A DNA stretch of 64,000 nt, from positions 17,982,001 to 18,046,000 of the forward strand of contig NC_053043.1 of the NCBI RefSeq assembly GCF_003473485.1, read 5' to 3'. The stretch is from Medicago truncatula (taxonomy: Eukaryota > Streptophyta > Magnoliopsida > Fabales > Fabaceae). Position 1 is the stretch's first letter; each line of letters starts with the position of its first letter. Under the pieces are notes generated by a model. It was not told the origin of the DNA, did not search any database, and worked only from the letters and a program-made list of their open reading frames with translations. The position numbers and the translations under genes are program-made. Of this stretch, positions 59,401 through 64,000 are shown piece by piece.

Positions 59401-60756
59401 CATTATATTCCAAGTCTAGAAGTGAATTCACTTCTGATATTCGAGATTTGAGACCAATAAGGTAATCGGCAACATGTAATGGAACGTGGTTAATCTTGTT
59501 GGAAGTGTCTGTAACTATTTTTTCAATAAAATCACGTTCATATTCATTTCTGTCCAATCAAAAATATTTAAATACATGCATCAGAATAAAAATCACATAT
59601 ACGTCTTGATATGTAATAACAAATTAATATAATGAAAATCAAATTGTTTCAACATGCAATGACCTAAACATATATCTTTTCTCTATAACACATTTAACTT
59701 AAGGAAGATAATATATATTTGGCTTCTATTTATTATGTATAATTTCTTTGAACTGGCTTTGAAACACGGTTTTCCAAAGAAAAAAATCTCAACAGAATAC
59801 ATGTGCTCGTTGTGAGGGGTGTGTTGACCCACTTTATTCAGTTGATTTTGTTTTTATTGGAAAACCTTGTTTCAAATCCGGTTTGCCCCTCCTCCACTGC
59901 CGTGACACTTTCCGGCATCTAGATTCTTCACTTTACGGTTCAATCAGCCACTATCAACGCCGTTGCCTCCTTTTCCGACGACATTTTCAGTGACTGACCA
60001 CCACCATCCGCTGCACCTCGTCCAGACCGGCCTGTCCTCCAATGATCCGCCGTAGACCACCTCTGACGCACCCACATGCGCCACCTGAACTTCTTGTAAC
60101 ATCATCCACACAGTTTTCATCATATGTCTCTCTTTTCTCTCTTATTCAACATAATTAATGCTTGATTATATTATGTTAATTGATTCAATAAAAAAAGAGG
60201 AATATATATATTATCTGTGTGTGGCAAAACAAGATTGATATAAAGATGAGTACCCTTGATTGAAATGGTGGCCAGATAAGTTAGCAGCTTGGTTAAGAGC
60301 TTTCTTCCATTTCAACAACCGCTCCATGTTTTCCTTGCTATTTTGAAAACCCTCTTCATGCTTAGCAAGTGCTTCACCATAACTATCATTCTGATGTCGC
60401 ACCTGAGAAGGTTCTGTGCCATAGAAAACAGGAATTACCGTCGTACCCTTTTCATTGGAGCATTGAATGATGTGGACAAGTTCGTCTAAACAAAATGAAG
60501 AAGAAGCATAGTCCTTTGAGAAGACGATAATCGCAATTCTTGAGTCTTCAATGCTCTTGAGGAGCGACGGTGTGATTTCATCACCTCTCTGAAGCTCTTT
60601 GTCATCGATGAAGGTTCGAATTCCCTTGTCAGAAAGAGCTTTATAGAGATTACCGGTGAAACCATATCGAGTATCGGTACCCCTGAAACTAATGAACACA
60701 TCGAAGCTGAAACCATAAGATAAGGAGGAAGAGGAGGAAGGTGATTGCATAGCCAT
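56435..60756 (-). CDS. TIR-NBS-LRR disease resistance protein (TNL)
   Basis: Minus-strand exons 60756-60254, 59549-58424, 58260-58042, 57933-57145 and 57037-56435 keep one frame: 1079 aa. The TIR domain is residues about 16-165 (FDVFISFRGTDTRYGFTGNL), with the conserved NADase-type glutamate in SSFCLDEL (about E92). NB-ARC: P-loop GTGGMGKTT (about 227-235), kinase-2 VLLILDDID (about 303-311), GSRVIITTRD, GLPLAL (about 392-397), and VHDL in the MHD position. The LRR region is exons 3-4. Exon 5 holds the post-LRR C-JID-like region (IPDWFEHQSRGHTISFWFRK). TNLs are intracellular immune receptors that detect pathogen effectors and signal through TIR enzymatic activity. Exon structure is typical, apart from a GC donor in intron 3. 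Nothing in the frame suggests a pseudogene. Further 3' UTR exons are possible near 56180. Confidence 0.92.
57934..58041 (-). other. GC-AG intron 3 of the TNL gene
   Basis: The donor on the gene strand is AATAAG|GCAAGT, the consensus for the minor GC-AG intron class, with acceptor TATGCAG. This join gives FSNK then KFENMKVL in frame; an alternative GT two codons on would shift the frame. Confidence 0.75.
59850..60110. other. GC-rich island in TNL intron 1
   Basis: Intron 1 (59550-60253) is AT-rich except for this stretch of CCGCC/CCACC-rich, coding-like composition (for example CACCACCATCCGCTGCACCT). No open frame over 60 codons and no recognisable domain. It may be a captured gene fragment inside a small transposon whose ends I did not find. 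Confidence 0.4.
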
Positions 60757-61954
60757 AAGAAGAAATGGTTATGAGAGTACTGAGTGTTGTGTAAAATAAA
60801 CAAGAGCATAAACTGAAATAAAAATGGCAAGGTAGTTTCACTTGAGAGAGTTATTTATGAGTATGCATTTAACATCAGTGGCGAAACTTCCTTCTCATTC
60901 TCCTATAGCCGTGTGGACCAGTCACACAATTATTGCACTACCTCATTTTTCCTCCCACAGTCACTTTTTGCTAAAGTCATCAATTATTGTTCAACTTTTT
61001 CTTTACTGAAAATCATTGCAGAACCATTATTTTTGTTGTGTTATTGGTATGTCCTCATGTAGCACGTTATTAGACTTAAAGTTTTTTACTTTTACTACTG
61101 CAATCTTTCATCTGTTACTTATTGAGAATAAAACAATAATAATATATGAAATGAAAATAAATAAAGTTGTTCTGTTGGCTCCAAAATCAGACGACAGTAG
61201 CAAATTTAATAATAATAATCATTGTTGTTGTTTTTACAAAAACAAAACGATAATCATTCATTCAAATTGAGAGAGTATTATTACATCAGATACTAACATC
61301 GCTACAAACGTAACGGATGAATATGCGAACAAACTCACAACATCCAAGTTAATAGCATACATACAATGGCAAAATGCCTACAAATAATATGATAAAATTT
61401 AAGTCACCGAAATACCTATGGTTCCGGATGTGCAACGTTGACGTCCAAATCATTGATTGAATTTGTGATGTCGATCTTTCAATAGAAACTAAACGAACAC
61501 CTGAAAAGGCACGAAATCAAACGCCGCACAAGACTAACAAAACAACGCCTCAATTAGACGACGAAATCACAAAAACACAATAGAAAACTTGATTTGTGTG
61601 AAAACCACTTATTAAGATTGAAAGAAAATAGGAAAAAAGATGCAGAGAGGTGATTTTAGGGCAAAAAATGACCTAAAACCACCTCTCTTCGACGACCGAA
61701 TGAGAAAGAAAGTTTAGAGAGAAGATGAAGTTTCTGTCATTGAAAAACTAGGGCGGGCTTCAATACTAATAATAATCATTGTTGTTAAAATTCCGACTTA
61801 AAACCTAAAATCCAGAATTTTGCGATTTTATTCACCATCAACGACTCAAATTCGTAGCATAATTCCAAAATAGGCAAAATTATTTTGGTTTTAAGAGTTA
61901 TTGGTGAAAGTCGCGGTGTGAGATTGTGATTGTTTTAAGAGTTCTAGGCCGGCT
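60757..61954. other. TNL upstream region and intergenic DNA
   Basis: The TNL promoter and leader would lie at about 60757-60950. The rest is AT-rich with short ATAATAATC repeats near 61205-61220 and 61770. No gene was seen. Confidence 0.5.
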
Positions 61955-62165
61955 GCCATTCATTTTGGTTTTATTAAAGATTTTTGGTTCGATATGAAGG
62001 ATGATATTGAGATTTATAATTGATTTTCATCGTAATGGTAGACTAATGAAAGGTATACATTTTACATTTATTGCTCTCATTCCTAAGATTGATTGTCCTT
62101 AGTGGCTGAGTGACTTTCAACATATTTCTTTGGTGGGGAGTATGTATAAGGTGTTGGCAATCCCA
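61955..62165 (+). mobile_element. LINE reverse-transcriptase fragment
   Basis: Translation reads IDFHRNGRLMKGIHFTFIAL then IPKID, a stop, and LSDFQHISLVGSMYKVLA, the early reverse-transcriptase block of plant L1-type LINEs. Only about 70 codons survive. It abuts the remnant of a MULE gene on the opposite strand. Confidence 0.75.
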
Positions 62166-64000
62166 TGAACTCGTCTATAGCCCGAAATCCACAATGTCCA
62201 TCACCTATAACATCCACCACTTTTTCAATAAATGGAACCATGAACTTTAGCATATAATCAATAAGGCTCAAAATCGGAATAGACATTGGAACCGGAATTG
62301 GCTTTGGAATCAGAATAGGCTTTGGAAACCGAGTAGGTGGTGGAAGTGGGGAACATGATGTTTTACCAAGACGAGCACCTGTTTTTTTAGTCGATGTCAC
62401 TTTTGCTCTTGACCTCGCAATATCCACTTTTTTCTTGGCTCCTGTGGTTGATACTTTTCATGGTGGTGGAGAAAACATGGCGGTGTCAGGAAATGCCAAC
62501 TGCCACAAAACCTCTTTCATTTCAAGCTTCATTTGGTAAGGGACTTTCTTGAGACGTTCCTGAATACCATTCCACTCATCCTCGACAGAAAAACCATCTT
62601 CATTACTTTCTTGGCCCATACATAACCTATGTCAATGATGGTGTATCTCATCCAATAAAATAGGTTTGTCTTCACGGATTTTAGTAGCAATAAAGCATGC
62701 ACATGGTAGCTCGTACCATATCATTTGAACACAACCACAAATTTCCTTGTCCATACACAATGTTCCCCAACAATGTTCCTCTTCCAAAGCAATGTTGTCC
62801 AAAACATATCTTGACACATAACACCCTAACCAAGAGTACAAAGTGACATCTTTGAATCTATGTTCCAATACGATAACACTCTGACCAAATGATGTTTGTA
62901 TCGCAGTTAATTGAATCACCAACATATCATGTATTTTCTCCCAAAAAGTACCCAAATCACCCACATTATTGTCCAAATATTTCTTTACTAAAGCATGAGC
63001 CGATTCTACCCGGTTGGTCGTTCTGCAATCAAGATGCAACACATGGTCTGTCCATGCCTTCACTTCATCCAAGGTGGTCATGGCATAGGTTAGGAAAATT
63101 GGGAAATCACTACAAACATCTTGGAACTCCAATAATGCATTTGCATATAACTCTTGAGTGGGCGATTCAACAATAGTTTTCCATGTGCTCGTTATCTTCT
63201 TCACTACATCACCATGTTTCACCTCCTTCCCATTCTTTTTTCCCAAAGGATATCTACAGTCTAAGATGCACCTTTGTTTAACATTTTTTTGCACATGAAA
63301 GTAACAATTCATTGCATAACTTTCAGGGAGAACATTTGCAACCGCATTCATAAAAGACATATCTCTGTCAAACACAGCCACCCTAGGCATATTCATCTTT
63401 GACGTAAGAAGTTTACGCATCATTTGTAAAAACCACACAAAGTTTTCCTCTTTCTCATGTGTCACAAATCCAAAGCCAACCAAATATGTCAAATCGGTCG
63501 AGGTGACCCCAACTATCTCAAACATTGGCATCTTGTACATGTTGGTTTTGTAGGTGGAGTCCATAACCAAAACCATTGGAATATTGTTAAACAACGTAAC
63601 GGATGTTGGATGAGCCTAAAAGATATCTTCAATAGTAGTACTTTCACTTTGTGTTCTTGAGAAATAAACACAGTTGTGCTCCTCCAACTTTGAGATTAGA
63701 AACTACAACATCGTCTTGTCACCTCTATTTGACTTCCATATTTGTTGACGTTCATTGTATACTTGCTTGATATTTGGCATGCAATGTTGTCTTTTGCTCT
63801 TCAAATTTATCAAAATATTTCTTGGAAGCACCTTGCTCTTGGTCAAGTCACGTACAATCTTCTTATCATCCTCCTTTAATCTACCAGCAAGCATGTGTCC
63901 TTCTAAAGCCGGCTCCATCGCATGGTTGCGAACTTCATGAAGAATGTTCAATCTCCATTCCTTTGTTTGTCTACTAAGATATCCACTAACCTTGAACATG
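62166..64000 (-). pseudogene. MULE transposase with OTU-like remnant (decayed, continues off window)
   Basis: From the window edge the minus strand encodes a FAR1/WRKY-like N-terminal region (RNHAMEPALEGHMLAGRLKE), then the MULE transposase core (VLVMDSTYKTNMYKMPMFEI, MPRVAVFDRDMSFMNAVANV, YFHVQKNVK) and a SWIM-like zinc finger (CGCVQMIWYELPCACFIATK). After a proline-rich spacer is an OTU cysteine-protease motif GDGHCGFRA with its catalytic Cys. It stays in one frame but has at least four nonsense codons: 63703-63705, 63616-63618, 62632-62634 and 62458-62460. The OTU domain is cut within about ten residues of the Cys by the LINE junction. MULEs with OTU domains are known in plants. Confidence 0.85.

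Overview
The window is nuclear DNA of a flowering plant, most likely a legume of the Medicago/Trifolium type. Signs of this are AT-rich intergenic DNA, GT-AG (and one GC-AG) introns, plant-specific gene families (PMI1-related, ALFIN-LIKE, TIR-NBS-LRR), plant LTR retrotransposons of Ty1/copia and Ty3/gypsy type, plant LINE, MULE, hAT and Tourist elements, and a Pol III tRNA gene. The genus is inferred from overall flavour; no search was run.

Layout. 1-5.6 kb: a 5'-truncated, broken copia element with its 3' LTR, abutting a candidate gypsy LTR end. 7.8-10.8 kb: a Mutator-like element (10-bp target-site duplication, TSD) containing a second Mutator-like element (9-bp TSD) that carries a fragment of a leucine-rich-repeat receptor gene. 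11.9-16.0 kb: an intact PMI1-RELATED gene (1247 aa predicted). 17.6 kb: a tRNA-Lys(TTT)-like gene. 18.8-22.5 kb: an intact five-exon ALFIN-LIKE PHD-finger gene on the minus strand. 23-24.1 kb: two MITEs with clean TSDs. 24.4-41.4 kb: a deep nest of retrotransposons. An old gypsy element was hit by a solo copia LTR, by a very young gag-less gypsy element (two 2236-bp LTRs with only two differences seen), and in its own 3' LTR by another decayed copia element, which was in turn hit by a further LTR.

41.4-54.0 kb: a segmental duplication array. Two intact copies (161 aa each) of an unrecognised gene for a secreted, extremely acidic Asp-rich protein lie in units A and B, and a third copy C survives only as a 3' fragment next to LINE RNase H-domain sequence. 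The units have since gained or lost MITEs, a SINE and LTR pieces, so the order of events can be read. 54.0-55.4 kb: a truncated minus-strand copia element. 56.4-60.8 kb: a five-exon TIR-NBS-LRR resistance gene (1079 aa predicted) with an intact reading frame, one GC-AG intron, and a hAT MITE just downstream. 62.0-64.0 kb: a LINE reverse-transcriptase fragment fused to a decayed MULE transposase with an OTU-like remnant, running off the window.

The host genes are functionally unrelated: chloroplast/nuclear movement (PMI1 family), chromatin reading (ALFIN-LIKE), intracellular immunity (TNL), and the unknown secreted acidic family. The last is the best candidate here for undescribed biology. All exon joins were made by eye from splice signals and reading-frame continuity.
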